Of a DNA stretch of 64,000 bases, positions 6,931 to 16,286 are shown one piece after another; the stretch's first letter is position 1, and each line of letters opens with the position of its first letter. Source of the DNA: UBA4971 sp900019985 (GTDB taxonomy: Bacteria; Bacillota; SHA-98; UBA4971). A program made the position numbers and the translations under genes. The notes below the pieces were generated by a model. It was not told the DNA's origin and searched no databases. It saw nothing but the letters and a program-made list of their open reading frames with translations. Where the stretch lies: NCBI GenBank assembly GCA_050949175.1, contig JBMNFG010000011.1:62001-126000 (forward strand), written 5' to 3'.

Positions 6931-8100
6931 CTAAAAACCTAAGCCCTTCCAAAACAATCTGGCTTTGGCCATAAAACTCTCCTTTGCGGCAAGAGCAGCC
7001 TCAGAACCGGGCTCTATCGGCACATACTCTCCGTTTCTTTTCAATGATTCCTGTGCCTTCTCAAGGACACTCACAACCCTGGCACCGCTTGCTGCGTCAG
7101 TCTGAGGATGCTTGCCTTCTCTGATACATTCGAGGAAGTGAAGGCACTGGTTGCGAAGGGGTTCACTCATCTTAAGCTTAGGGATATAAACATCGCCATA
7201 GGTGAAGGTGTATTGAAACTCGGAAAAACCGTTAAGAGGGTCATGGCCGTTGGATGCGTCTCCCCCGTTTTCCATTCCATTCGAAGGCACCCTTGAATTT
7301 TCACGTTTTCTCAACAGATCCCGCCTGGAGTTTACACCTTTGCTGTACACCTTAACCTTCTCCAAGGCTTCTCCGTCGTCAAACACGATCATCTTCTTTT
7401 CCCCGATGATCGTTGTCCTGCTGGCTTTGCACGGGTCCAACCAGCTGACATGGATATTTGCGATTATGCCTGACGCGAAGCACAGCGTTACAAAGACTAC
7501 GTCTTCTACACCTTCATTAACAAAGGCTTTGCCGGTAGCAGCGACGCTCACCGGTTCTTCCTCAAGGAGGTACAGCAGGCTCGCAATATCATGAGGGGCT
7601 TTATCCCACAACACACTGACATCTTCCCGTACAATACCCAGGCTTGTCCTAGTAGAGTGCAGGTAAAAGATCTTCCCTAGCTCACCGTTGCGAATGTACT
7701 TCTTCACAAGGCGCATGCCCGGATGATAATCCATGATATGTCCAACCATCAAAACCCTGCCGGTCTTTTCAGCTATGTCAACAAGTTGATAGCCCTCTTC
7801 CGACGATAAGGTGAAAGGCTTTTCCACAAGCACATGTTTCCCTCGCAACAAACATTCCCTGGCTATAGGGTAATGATTCGCCGGAGGCGTAGCAATCACC
7901 ACTGCATCTATCTTAGGATCGCCTGCAATATCTCTGTAGTTCTTAGTCAACTTAATTAACGGGTATCTTTCACGAATAGAAAGCAGAGTCTCGGGATTTA
8001 TGTCGCAACAGGCTACAAGCCTTGCGCCGGAGATCTGCGCAAAATTCCGAACATAGTTCCTTCCCCAGTTGCCACACCCTATTAGTCCGACATTTATCAC
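6931..8100 (-). CDS. Gfo/Idh/MocA family NAD(P)-dependent oxidoreductase
   Basis: Sugar or sugar-nucleotide dehydrogenase of unknown substrate. The N-terminus has a Rossmann nucleotide site (VGLIGCGNWGRNYV) and the family EKP motif (VEKPFTL) with the catalytic-face helix; a GFO_IDH_MocA C-terminal alpha/beta domain follows. I place the start at a GTG (8100) with GGGAGG ten bases upstream, giving 389 residues and a canonical beginning; an in-frame ATG at 8199 would add a 33-residue tail unlike the family. An insertion near residues 270-300 is rich in Asn, Gly and Arg and looks like a surface loop. The nearby exopolysaccharide locus suggests a role in nucleotide-sugar or cyclitol metabolism, but this is a guess. 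Confidence 0.85.
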   Translation of the reverse strand: MINVGLIGCGNWGRNYVRNFAQISGARLVACCDINPETLLSIRERYPLIKLTKNYRDIAGDPKIDAVVIATPPANHYPIARECLLRGKHVLVEKPFTLSSEEGYQLVDIAEKTGRVLMVGHIMDYHPGMRLVKKYIRNGELGKIFYLHSTRTSLGIVREDVSVLWDKAPHDIASLLYLLEEEPVSVAATGKAFVNEGVEDVVFVTLCFASGIIANIHVSWLDPCKASRTTIIGEKKMIVFDDGEALEKVKVYSKGVNSRRDLLRKRENSRVPSNGMENGGDASNGHDPLNGFSEFQYTFTYGDVYIPKLKMSEPLRNQCLHFLECIREGKHPQTDAASGARVVSVLEKAQESLKRNGEYVPIEPGSEAALAAKESFMAKARLFWKGLGF

Positions 8101-8308
8101 TTGATTGATAGCCTCCCGCACCCCATGCCCTAAATCCGTCTTGAAACCGGTTAACACCGTCACAGGCACTTCTTTGATTATCAAGCAAGACTTTAGCAAA
8201 CCATGTCTAATGCTATTTCTACATGGTATTTAGGATTTCCTCTTTCTATTATGTCCTCACGCAATCCGAAAGGTGTCGAATTATGAGTTTCCAGGGCGAA
8301 ACTTGTAG

Positions 8309-9556
8309 CTAGAAAGCATCCCTCTTGAGAGCATCAACTCTGTCCAGCTTCTCCCATGGGACATCGCCTTCCGGCAGGTCAGTCCTGCCGAAATGCCCGT
8401 AAGCAGCCAGCGGGCTGTATATAGGCCTCTCAAGCCGGAAATGGTCGATTATCGCTGCAGGCCTTAGATCAAAGTGCTTCCTGACAAGCCTCAGTATCTC
8501 TTCATCAGGGATCCGTCCGGTCCCGAAGGTTTCTACATCAATGGATATAGGCTCAGCCTTTCCAATGACATAAGCCACCTGTACCTCGCATTTATCTGCA
8601 ATACCTGCAGCCACCAGGTTTTTTGCCACCCACCTGAGTGCATAAGCCGCAGTCCTGTCGACCTTAGTCGGGTCCTTGCCTGAGAAGGATCCGCCGCCAT
8701 GACGGGCAGCGCCGCCGTATGTATCTACAATAATCTTGCGCCCGGTCAGGCCTGAGTCAGCTTGCGGGCCGCCTATTACAAACCTTCCGGTTGGATTCAC
8801 GTAGATATGCGTTCCGTCATCCATGAGGCTTTCAGGGATAACCGGACGAATGACATTTTCCAGGATATCTTCCATAAGGGTGTCGTACCGGACATCGGGA
8901 TCATGCTGGGCTGCTATGACTACCCCTGCTATCCTTTTCGGGATGTCTCCTTCGTACTCTACGGTGACCAGAGACTTCCCGTCAGGCCTCAGATACTCCA
9001 AGGTCCCGTCTTTACGGACATCTGCCAGCCTTTTCGTGAGTTTATGCGCAAGGACTATAGGCATCGGCATAAACTCAGGCGTCTCGGAAGTGGCAAAACC
9101 GTACATAAGCCCCTGATCTCCGGCACCGAGCCAACTGTATCCCGATTCATTGGTCACGCCTGCTGCCTCCAGCTGTCGTGCCTCAAGAGACTTGTTAACA
9201 CCTTGAGCGATATCGCTTGACTGTCCGTTTATGGATGTGATAACCCCGCAAGTTTCAGCATCAAACCCGTACTTCGCCCTGGTATATCCGATATCCATCA
9301 CTGTCTCGCGGACTATGTCAGCGACCTTTGCCATAGTGTGCCAGCATGGTGTAGTTATCTCACCCATCACTAAGACAAGGCCGGTAGTCGCTGCAACTTC
9401 ACAAGCCACTCTGGCGCCAGGGTCCTCTTTAATGATTGAATCCAGTATCGCATCTGCTATTTTGTCGCAGAGCTTGTCTGGGTGGCCTTCAGTAACCGAC
9501 TCTGAAGTCACCAGCCGCCTGTACTTGCCTTGACTTTTGCACGGTTGTCTTTCCAC
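8309..9556 (-). CDS. metK: S-adenosylmethionine synthetase
   Basis: Makes S-adenosylmethionine from methionine and ATP in the cytoplasm. The family signatures are clear: RRLVTSESVTEGHPDKLCDKIADA at the start, GAGDQGLMYGFAT (methionine/ATP loop) and GGGSFSGKDPTKVDRTAAY. I choose GTG at 9556, because AAGGGGG lies eight bases upstream and the product then has 415 residues with only a short N-terminal extension; the longer frame to 9619 would run into the riboswitch terminator. It has a SAM-I riboswitch, terminator and promoter upstream, so it is repressed when SAM is plentiful. Confidence 0.97.
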   Translation of the reverse strand: MERQPCKSQGKYRRLVTSESVTEGHPDKLCDKIADAILDSIIKEDPGARVACEVAATTGLVLVMGEITTPCWHTMAKVADIVRETVMDIGYTRAKYGFDAETCGVITSINGQSSDIAQGVNKSLEARQLEAAGVTNESGYSWLGAGDQGLMYGFATSETPEFMPMPIVLAHKLTKRLADVRKDGTLEYLRPDGKSLVTVEYEGDIPKRIAGVVIAAQHDPDVRYDTLMEDILENVIRPVIPESLMDDGTHIYVNPTGRFVIGGPQADSGLTGRKIIVDTYGGAARHGGGSFSGKDPTKVDRTAAYALRWVAKNLVAAGIADKCEVQVAYVIGKAEPISIDVETFGTGRIPDEEILRLVRKHFDLRPAAIIDHFRLERPIYSPLAAYGHFGRTDLPEGDVPWEKLDRVDALKRDAF

Positions 9557-9585
9557 AGCACGAACCCCCTTTTCAGCGACAACAT

Positions 9586-9617
9586 ATAAAAAAGCCCCTC
9601 CCGTCATCGGGAAGAGC
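9586..9617 (-). terminator. Intrinsic terminator of the metK S-box
   Basis: On the minus strand CTTCCCG-ATGA-CGGGAGG forms a 7-bp stem with one G-U pair, followed by GGCTTTTTTATAT. It lies between the SAM aptamer and the metK start and is the off-switch platform. Confidence 0.85.
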
Positions 9618-9626
9618 AAATTAGCC

Positions 9627-9738
9627 TCTCATCTCCCAGAACGGAAGTTCTGCAGGACTTGGCACCGTGCAGACTGACAAGGAGCCTGTCGGTTGCCGGG
9701 TTTCATTGGGCCCGCCCCTCCACCACTCTTGATAAGAG
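9627..9738 (-). promoter_or_regulatory. SAM-I (S-box) riboswitch
   Basis: Minus strand shows the full S-box consensus: CTCTTATC at the 5' P1 side, AAGAGTGGTGGAGGG, the P2/kink-turn part, ATGAAACCCGGCAACC, then GGTGCCAAGTCCTGCAG, and GATGAGAG closing P1. It is followed by an intrinsic terminator and metK. Binding of SAM should favour termination. Confidence 0.96.
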
Positions 9739-9777
9739 CTGTCCTAATGATATTCATTTTGTAGGAGTACCGTTAAT

Positions 9778-9807
9778 ATTATACTACCCAGCTTGTGGAG
9801 AACGCAA
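9778..9807 (-). promoter_or_regulatory. Sigma-A-type promoter for the metK leader
   Basis: TTGCGT (9807-9802) and a perfect TATAAT (9783-9778) are separated by 18 bases on the minus strand, about 35 bases ahead of the riboswitch. The distance fits transcription beginning just before the aptamer. Confidence 0.7.
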
Positions 9808-9827
9808 CCATTGCCTGCACCCAGGCC

Positions 9828-11780
9828 TTACGGCATGTGAGAAAGACCGAGCACGTCCTGCTGCTCCTTCGTCAGCGCTTTGGCTTTGCGCTCTCTCATA
9901 GGCTTAGAGGCTTTCTTAGGAGAGGTCAGTTCGCTAATCCAGCGCACAAAAGCCTTTCCTCCGTCTTTACCGTCAGATGCAAACTCAAGACACTGTGAAA
10001 GGAACTCCTGCACATTACCGTCGAGCATAGGCTCGCCTCGAGCGACAAATATCCTTTCATGAACTGTGGCAATGGTACCTTCTTCCGCGGTGAGGAGCTC
10101 CTCGACTATCTTTTCACCCGGACGCACGCCGGTAAACACGATCTCAATGTCGTAATCAGGATCAAAACCTGAAAGCCTTACGAGGTCACGGGCAAGGTCA
10201 ACAATCTTTACAGGCTCGCCCATGTCGAGGACGAAGACTTCGCCTCCTTTTCCCATGGCTGCAGCCTGGATCACGAGTTGGACAGCTTCGGGAATGGTCA
10301 TGAAATAGCGCACCATATCAGGGTGGGTCACAGTAATAGGGCCGCCCTTCTCGATTTGGCGCTCAAACAGCGGAATGACGCTGCCTCTACTCCCGAGGAC
10401 GTTTCCGAACCGGACAGCCATAAACTTAGTGGAACTCCGCTTAGCCAAAGCCTGAATCAAGAGTTCAGCTGCTCTTTTGCTTGCTCCCATAACATTGATG
10501 GGATTGACCGCCTTGTCAGTGGAGATCAGGACGAATCTTTCAACTCCGGTCCTGTCCGCAGCACTTGCCACATTCCATGTTCCCAAGACATTGTTGTGGA
10601 TGGCTTCTTCAGGGTTGGATTCCATGAGCGGAACATGTTTATGGGCAGCTGCGTGAAATACTACATCAGGCTTGTACCACGAAAAGACCCGGTCAATCCT
10701 CTCTTTGTTTCTGATATCTGCAATGATCGGGATTGTATGTATCTCAGGAAAAGTCTCATGAAGCTCTATATCAACCTCGAATATATCGTTTTCTCCATGT
10801 CCGAGCAGTATAAGCCTTCTGGGATTAAACGAGGCTACTTCTATTGAGAGTTCTCTGCCGATGGATCCGCCGGCACCTGTGATAAGCACTGTCTTACCCG
10901 ACAGATACCTGCCTATCTTCTCTAAGTCCCGCTTCACTTCTTCCCTTCTTAAAAGGTCTTGTATCTCTACAGCCCGGATTCTGCTGATATCCAACGTACC
11001 GTCAAGGATCTCATATACGCCGGGGATAGTCAGGACCTTCACGCCCAGGCCGTCGCAGGAGCGGACTATCTCCCGCACAACTGTTCCCGGAGCGGAAGGC
11101 ATAGCTATTATGACTTCTTCTATATTATACGACTCGACGAGATCGGGGATATCTTTTGTGGTGCCCAGCACTCTGTAGCCTGCAACTATGTACCCTTGTT
11201 TTGACGGGTCGTCATCAACGAATCCGACTACCTCTTGGCGCACGTCAGGATGAGACCTTAGTTCCCTTGCAGCCATAACCCCGGCTTCACCTGCACCGGC
11301 TATTAAGATCTTGCGGGTCTTTCCGCATGCAGCTTGCTCTAACCCTGCCCTCTTTATGTGCCTGGCTGCAACCACATACTTCGCCCACTCCCGCCTCATC
11401 CTCATCAAAAGACGGATTCCGCCTGTTAGGAATAGATTCAAAGACCAGGCCATGAAGATTATACTGCGGGGAAAACCTGTAGGCTCCAATGCATAGAGGA
11501 TTATGTAATCAAAAACCGATGCGACTGACCCTGCCCCCGCAATCACTAACGCCTCTCTGACGCTTGCAAACTGCCAAAGACGGCTATAGAGTCCGGATAT
11601 GTAGTAGATGCAAAGGCGAACAGCCAGAAGGATAGGAAGCCTCCTTGCCACAACGGACACGTATGGAAGCGCCCGAGACGTGCTGAAGTCAAAGCGGATA
11701 AGCATTGCTAATGCAAAGCTTACCATTACACATACTACATCGCCTATAACAAGGCCATACTTTCTAATCCTATAACCCAA
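9828..11780 (-). CDS. Membrane-bound nucleoside-diphosphate-sugar epimerase/dehydratase (CapD/EpsC/PglF family)
   Basis: Likely UDP-GlcNAc 4,6-dehydratase (or related epimerase) that starts exopolysaccharide or glycan precursor synthesis. About 130 N-terminal residues contain four hydrophobic helices, followed by a first Rossmann domain (ILIAGAGEAG) and the catalytic SDR domain (VLITGAGGSIGRE). The active-site stretch STDKAVNPINVMGASKR has Met in place of the usual Tyr, the hallmark of the PglF/FlaA1 large dehydratases. Two TTG starts are possible; TTG at 11780 has GGAGG ten bases upstream, while TTG at 11798 has none. It is divergent from the SLBB/Wzz locus, which supports an EPS role. Confidence 0.9.
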   Translation of the reverse strand: MGYRIRKYGLVIGDVVCVMVSFALAMLIRFDFSTSRALPYVSVVARRLPILLAVRLCIYYISGLYSRLWQFASVREALVIAGAGSVASVFDYIILYALEPTGFPRSIIFMAWSLNLFLTGGIRLLMRMRREWAKYVVAARHIKRAGLEQAACGKTRKILIAGAGEAGVMAARELRSHPDVRQEVVGFVDDDPSKQGYIVAGYRVLGTTKDIPDLVESYNIEEVIIAMPSAPGTVVREIVRSCDGLGVKVLTIPGVYEILDGTLDISRIRAVEIQDLLRREEVKRDLEKIGRYLSGKTVLITGAGGSIGRELSIEVASFNPRRLILLGHGENDIFEVDIELHETFPEIHTIPIIADIRNKERIDRVFSWYKPDVVFHAAAHKHVPLMESNPEEAIHNNVLGTWNVASAADRTGVERFVLISTDKAVNPINVMGASKRAAELLIQALAKRSSTKFMAVRFGNVLGSRGSVIPLFERQIEKGGPITVTHPDMVRYFMTIPEAVQLVIQAAAMGKGGEVFVLDMGEPVKIVDLARDLVRLSGFDPDYDIEIVFTGVRPGEKIVEELLTAEEGTIATVHERIFVARGEPMLDGNVQEFLSQCLEFASDGKDGGKAFVRWISELTSPKKASKPMRERKAKALTKEQQDVLGLSHMP

Positions 11781-12184
11781 CCAGCCCGTCGCCTCCAAAA
11801 AATGTCGAATTTCCTCAGAAAATCAATCATCTTAGCGAATATTACCAGTATTGGTGCGTATGATCGTAATTCGCCACATGAAACTTAAACTCCTTCATAT
11901 TGCGTAGGTGGGGAAATATGAAATAAAATATTGGTGTTAACTCCTTGAAGTTGATTCATCTCTTAGCAGGAATATTAGAGGGTTTGGTGAATCTTATTCA
12001 AATACCTTTGGCTGTTACCCTTCGCAATTATGTTCACTCTTGGGAACTAACAAGTTCTTCCCGTATAGACCGTTGAAACAGCCGTACTGGCAGTTGAAAT
12101 AGGCATATTGACCACTGAACGGTCCCGTGATGATTCACTGTGTTATCTAATTGTTTAACAATGCCTAGAATGAGAGGATAAGTC
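11781..12184. other. Divergent intergenic region of the EPS locus
   Basis: About 400 bases between the EpsC-like gene (minus) and the SLBB gene (plus). No coding sequence or known riboswitch is evident. It must carry promoters for both directions; only the plus-strand candidate listed separately could be proposed. The long untranslated leader on the plus side (about 250 bases) is AT-rich and could carry regulation that I do not recognise. Confidence 0.5.
11900..11929 (+). promoter_or_regulatory. Candidate promoter of the EPS operon
   Basis: TTGCGT (11900-11905), an 18-base spacer and TAAAAT (11924-11929) on the plus strand. The -35 matches that of the metK promoter. Its distance of about 250 bases from the SLBB start leaves a long leader, so other promoters may exist. 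Confidence 0.35.
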
Positions 12185-14770
12185 ATGTATCGAAAAGTAC
12201 TAACAGTAACCTGGGCTCTGGTACTTATACTTACACTATTCCCCGCAAGCCACAATCTGTGTCTTGCACAAACCGAGACCCCGGCGTATTCTCTGACCGG
12301 CTATGAGTACATTGTAAGGCCCGGAGACGTGCTGGAGATAACAGTATGGGGCCATAGCGACTTGTCAGGTACAGTTACTGTCGATGAAGAAGGAAAAATC
12401 TCGTTGGCAGGACTCCCTGGGGATATTCGTGTTGCAGGCATGAAGATCTCAGAGGTCCAAGCCGGTCTTACTGACATGCTCACCTATTACTTGAGAAATC
12501 CCGTAGTCTCTGTAACGCTGAGAGAAACAAGGATGATAAGAGTCACTGTCATCGGGTCTGTGCGTTCACCCGGGGTCTATTCCTTCCGCTCAGAACCCAC
12601 TGTCATCAGCGCTTTAGCTTCGGCAGGCGGATATCTGGCAGAAGCAGACCTGACTCAGGTAAGGATTACCGGAATGCGCGCGACAGATTCGACAATTTCC
12701 GACGCAGGATTCCGATCCATAACCGTCGATATAGAAAAAGTCCTCTCCGGCGAGAAGGAGATGTCACAAGAACCGGGATTTATCCTTGCAGACGGAGATA
12801 TCGTTTATGTTCCCGGGAGAGCCAGGACCGTATCTGTCCTCGGTGAAATCCAAAGGCCCGGTGTTTACAACATCGACACAACCGGAGAAGGAACAAGCTT
12901 ATTCGATATCATCGCAGCTGCAGGGGGTCCAGGCATTAATGCTGACACAAGCTGCGTCAGAGTCACACGAATCATCGGCCAGACATCCCATACGCTGGAA
13001 ATAGATCTCGATGCAGGTGACAGCGCATTCAAGCTTTTGCCGGGTGATGCCATCTATGTGCCCCGAGCAATCAGGGTTCAGGTCCTGGGGCAAGTGAAAA
13101 ATCCGGGAAGCTATCAACTGAAAGCTAAATCCACCCTTATCCATGCCATAGCTCAAGCAGGCGGAACTCTTGATTCTGCAGATACCTCTTATATTTCACT
13201 GCACAGGGCCGGCGGCGAGGGAGGGATCTTTACGATTGACCTCGACCTTGCCCTGACGGGCAAACTCCCACAAGAAGACTTGATCCTGGAGGACCAGGAC
13301 ACCATTATCGTTCCGGAAGTTATTCGTGAAGTTTCAGTCCTCGGCGCAGTGAACCGGCCCGGAGTCTACAGAATCCATAAGAATTCCCGGATTCTTGAGG
13401 TTTTGGCCCAAGCAGGAGGGATATCCGACGACGGAGACGGTGCTTCGGCAATCCTTACCCGCAGGCTTGAATCCGGAGAGACCCAGCGCCTGGCGATCGA
13501 TTTAGAAGAGCTCCAAAGTGCAGCAGGAGAAGGGGATAACCTCCCTGTCTACGATGGAGACATAATCTATGTTCCTAAAGCCATAACCGTGATGGTGCTT
13601 GGCAAAGTAAAAGGGCCCGGAGCCTATACTCTCAGGTCAACAGGCAAACTGATGGATGCCATATCCCGGGCAGGCGGAATCTTGCCGGACGGAGACCAAA
13701 CAAGTGTTACGCTGACTCGTAACGATGACGGCGGACAAGAAGTCCGGGAATTCGATATTAAAGCAATTATGGCAGGTGCGAACGAGCTCAATATCAGCCT
13801 TATGGACGGGGACATCATCTTCGTGCCTGACCTTGTCCGTGAAATATCTGTTTTGGGAGAAGTGGCGCGTCCCGGGGTCTACCAAATAAGAGATGATTCA
13901 ACTCTCTTAGAATGTCTTGCACAAGCAGGCGGAATTACCGAGATGGGAGATGCCACAGCTGTTCGTATCACAAGATATGCCGAAGACGGAACCCATAATA
14001 CATACTCGATTAATACAGACCGTATAGACACTCAGGCCGGCGCAGGGCTTCTCCGTGTTATGCCCGGAGATATCATCTACGTCCCCAGGGCCATCTCCGT
14101 ACAGGTGCTGGGCGAAGTGGCGCGGCCGGGCGTATACCGAATGAAAGCAGGCAGCCGTGTGTCAGATGCCATAGCGCTTGCAGGAGGGCTGACAGATGAC
14201 GCAGATGGTGAGCAGGTAGTAGTAACAAGCAGGAATATGCATGCCGATTCGGAACAGGCAGATACCGTATACTCTGCTACCGGTACCGCCTACGTCACAC
14301 CCGGCACTGACAACCTAGAACCTGATCTAGACAACGGCGTGCGCATTGTAGATGTAACCCGCATCTTCATGGGAAGCAATCTTTCGGATAACACTTCCCT
14401 TCTTGACCAGGATACAGTCTTCGTCCCGAAGCTCAGCAGAGAAGTGGTGGTCGTCGGTGAAGTAGAGCGGCCAGGCCTCTACAAGCTGCCGAGGGGCGCG
14501 AAGCTGATGGATGCCATAGCCACAGCAGGAGGGCCTACGAAGCGCGCTGCCCTTGAAGCGGTATGCATATTTAGAGAAGGCCGGGTTACCGATGGCGAGC
14601 AAGTCGTCATCGGTCATGATAATCTCTTTTTCACAGGTAAAGCTGAAGAGAATCCGTTAATTGAAGGAAAAGACATCGTGTATGTTCCTTCCACAAACAA
14701 AATTGACTGGGATCGGGTGTTTTCGTTCCTGTCCGGCCTTAAGCTGATTAAGGACTTGTTCATAAGGTAG
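12185..14770 (+). CDS. Polysaccharide export protein with eight SLBB domains (Wza/Wza-like)
   Basis: Secreted or outer-membrane export channel component for exopolysaccharide. After a signal peptide (about 1-29) comes a poly-export domain (YIVRPGDVLEITVWG, about 40-112) and then eight SLBB repeats of about 80-95 residues, each with a VLG-x-V-x-x-PG-x-Y turn and an AGG hairpin end (first around residue 115, last around 755-800). Wza-type proteins usually have two or three SLBB domains; eight suggests an elongated tube or rod across a wide envelope. No lipobox Cys follows the signal and there is no Wza-like C-terminal membrane helix. GAGAGGATA precedes the ATG. It is first in a run with Wzz, BY-kinase, phosphatase and Wzi-like genes. 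Confidence 0.88.
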   Translation: MYRKVLTVTWALVLILTLFPASHNLCLAQTETPAYSLTGYEYIVRPGDVLEITVWGHSDLSGTVTVDEEGKISLAGLPGDIRVAGMKISEVQAGLTDMLTYYLRNPVVSVTLRETRMIRVTVIGSVRSPGVYSFRSEPTVISALASAGGYLAEADLTQVRITGMRATDSTISDAGFRSITVDIEKVLSGEKEMSQEPGFILADGDIVYVPGRARTVSVLGEIQRPGVYNIDTTGEGTSLFDIIAAAGGPGINADTSCVRVTRIIGQTSHTLEIDLDAGDSAFKLLPGDAIYVPRAIRVQVLGQVKNPGSYQLKAKSTLIHAIAQAGGTLDSADTSYISLHRAGGEGGIFTIDLDLALTGKLPQEDLILEDQDTIIVPEVIREVSVLGAVNRPGVYRIHKNSRILEVLAQAGGISDDGDGASAILTRRLESGETQRLAIDLEELQSAAGEGDNLPVYDGDIIYVPKAITVMVLGKVKGPGAYTLRSTGKLMDAISRAGGILPDGDQTSVTLTRNDDGGQEVREFDIKAIMAGANELNISLMDGDIIFVPDLVREISVLGEVARPGVYQIRDDSTLLECLAQAGGITEMGDATAVRITRYAEDGTHNTYSINTDRIDTQAGAGLLRVMPGDIIYVPRAISVQVLGEVARPGVYRMKAGSRVSDAIALAGGLTDDADGEQVVVTSRNMHADSEQADTVYSATGTAYVTPGTDNLEPDLDNGVRIVDVTRIFMGSNLSDNTSLLDQDTVFVPKLSREVVVVGEVERPGLYKLPRGAKLMDAIATAGGPTKRAALEAVCIFREGRVTDGEQVVIGHDNLFFTGKAEENPLIEGKDIVYVPSTNKIDWDRVFSFLSGLKLIKDLFIR

Positions 14771-14786
14771 GAGAGATAGTCTGGAA

Positions 14787-16256
14787 ATGGATAATATGGA
14801 TTATGAAATTGACCTCTTGGAAATGCTGCGAGTCTTGGCTCGGAGGGCATGGCAGATTGCTGCTTTTGCGGTACTATGCATGGTAGCAGCCTATTTCCTG
14901 AGCTCGAAGATGCCCAGGATCTATAAAGCTACTTCGACGATTATGGTACAAAGCGACTCCGCAGTCATGTCCATCCCGTTTCTCCAGGATGCAGCAGGAT
15001 CTTCATCTGTGAATATACGGAATTACGCTGAGTCCCTGAAAAGCCGTACCATGATAGAAGCGACTTTAAACCGATTAGGATGGCTGGACTCGCCCAACGG
15101 AGACTCTGTGAAAGCATGGCAGGATAGCCTCTCGGTGCAACAGGTTCAGGGAACTGACATAGCCAGGCTGTCAGTGGAAAGCAGCGATCCGGTGAAGGCG
15201 GCTATGTTCCTTAATGCATTGGTAGAGGTGTTCCAGGAGCGTACTCAACAGATGAACCAGGAATCTGCCAAAGCAGCAAAAGATTTCATCGCAGAACAGC
15301 TGGCAATCGCTGAAGAGCGCTTGACAGAATCGGAAAACGCTCTTCTCGATTATAAAGAAACAACCGGATTGATCGAGCCGTCATCCGAAGTCAGAGCCAT
15401 AATCGAGAAGATCTCTGACATAGACCGGCTCATGTCTCAGGCTGAGGTAGAACTCCAAGCAGTTAGATCCAGACAAGAAAAGCTCTATGAAATCGCAAGA
15501 GAAATAGATCCGACTATTGTTTCGTCCACAACCATAGTCAATAACCCATTAGTCCAGCAGCAGAAACAGATCCTGACTCAACTCGAAGTGGATTTGGCTG
15601 CTGCTCTTAAAGAGTATACAGAAAACCACCCTATTGTGATCGGGCTTATGGCCCAAATAGATGAGGTTTCTGCTAAGGTCCAAGAGACTATTGAGAAGGT
15701 CATTGGATCGGAAACTATGTCGCTTAACCCAGTATACCAGGATGTCACAAGAGAGCTCGTTTCTTCACAAGGGGCCATAGTCGAGCTTGAAGCGAAAATC
15801 GCAGCCCTTGACAGCTCACGCAAGCCCATCGAGGCTGAACTTGCCTCGGTTCCTGAAAAGGAAATCGCCATCGCAAGACTGGAAAGAAACCGGCGTGTAA
15901 ACGAAGAGGTATACATAATGCTCCGTTCAAGATATGAAGAGATGAGGATCTCAGAAGCAATGAAGGTTTCCGGCATCTACGTACTTGATGAAGCCGTTGT
16001 ACCTACTGTTCCTGTCAAACCCAGAAAACTCCTTAATACGGCTATAGCAGGCATACTTGGGTTTTTCGTAGCAGTCGGCGCAACCTTCATACTGGAACAG
16101 ATGGATAGGACCATTAAAAGCGTGGAAGAGGTCGAGGTTATCCTAGGTGCTCCGGTACTCGGGACTATCCCTCATTTTAGCTTGGTAGAACGGATAGAAC
16201 GGGTACAAAAGCGGAGAACCGGAGAAAAGCGCACCGGAAAAAGGTTTATTGGATAG
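14787..16256 (+). CDS. Polysaccharide co-polymerase / chain-length determinant (Wzz/GumC-like)
   Basis: Inner-membrane protein controlling polymerisation and export of the polysaccharide. It has a short cytoplasmic start (MDNMDYEIDLLEMLRVLARR), a first membrane helix (about 28-46), a large periplasmic domain with long coiled coils (about 145-370), and a second helix (LLNTAIAGILGFFVAVGATFIL, about 412-433) after a conserved PVKPRK motif. The basic tail after the second helix resembles the BY-kinase activator region. At 489 residues it is a full-length GumC-type member without a fused kinase; the kinase is the next gene. GGAGAGA precedes the ATG, 16 bases after the SLBB stop. Confidence 0.92.
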   Translation: MDNMDYEIDLLEMLRVLARRAWQIAAFAVLCMVAAYFLSSKMPRIYKATSTIMVQSDSAVMSIPFLQDAAGSSSVNIRNYAESLKSRTMIEATLNRLGWLDSPNGDSVKAWQDSLSVQQVQGTDIARLSVESSDPVKAAMFLNALVEVFQERTQQMNQESAKAAKDFIAEQLAIAEERLTESENALLDYKETTGLIEPSSEVRAIIEKISDIDRLMSQAEVELQAVRSRQEKLYEIAREIDPTIVSSTTIVNNPLVQQQKQILTQLEVDLAAALKEYTENHPIVIGLMAQIDEVSAKVQETIEKVIGSETMSLNPVYQDVTRELVSSQGAIVELEAKIAALDSSRKPIEAELASVPEKEIAIARLERNRRVNEEVYIMLRSRYEEMRISEAMKVSGIYVLDEAVVPTVPVKPRKLLNTAIAGILGFFVAVGATFILEQMDRTIKSVEEVEVILGAPVLGTIPHFSLVERIERVQKRRTGEKRTGKRFIG

Positions 16257-16286
16257 CAACGATTCATCCGTGTTTGGAGGATAAGT

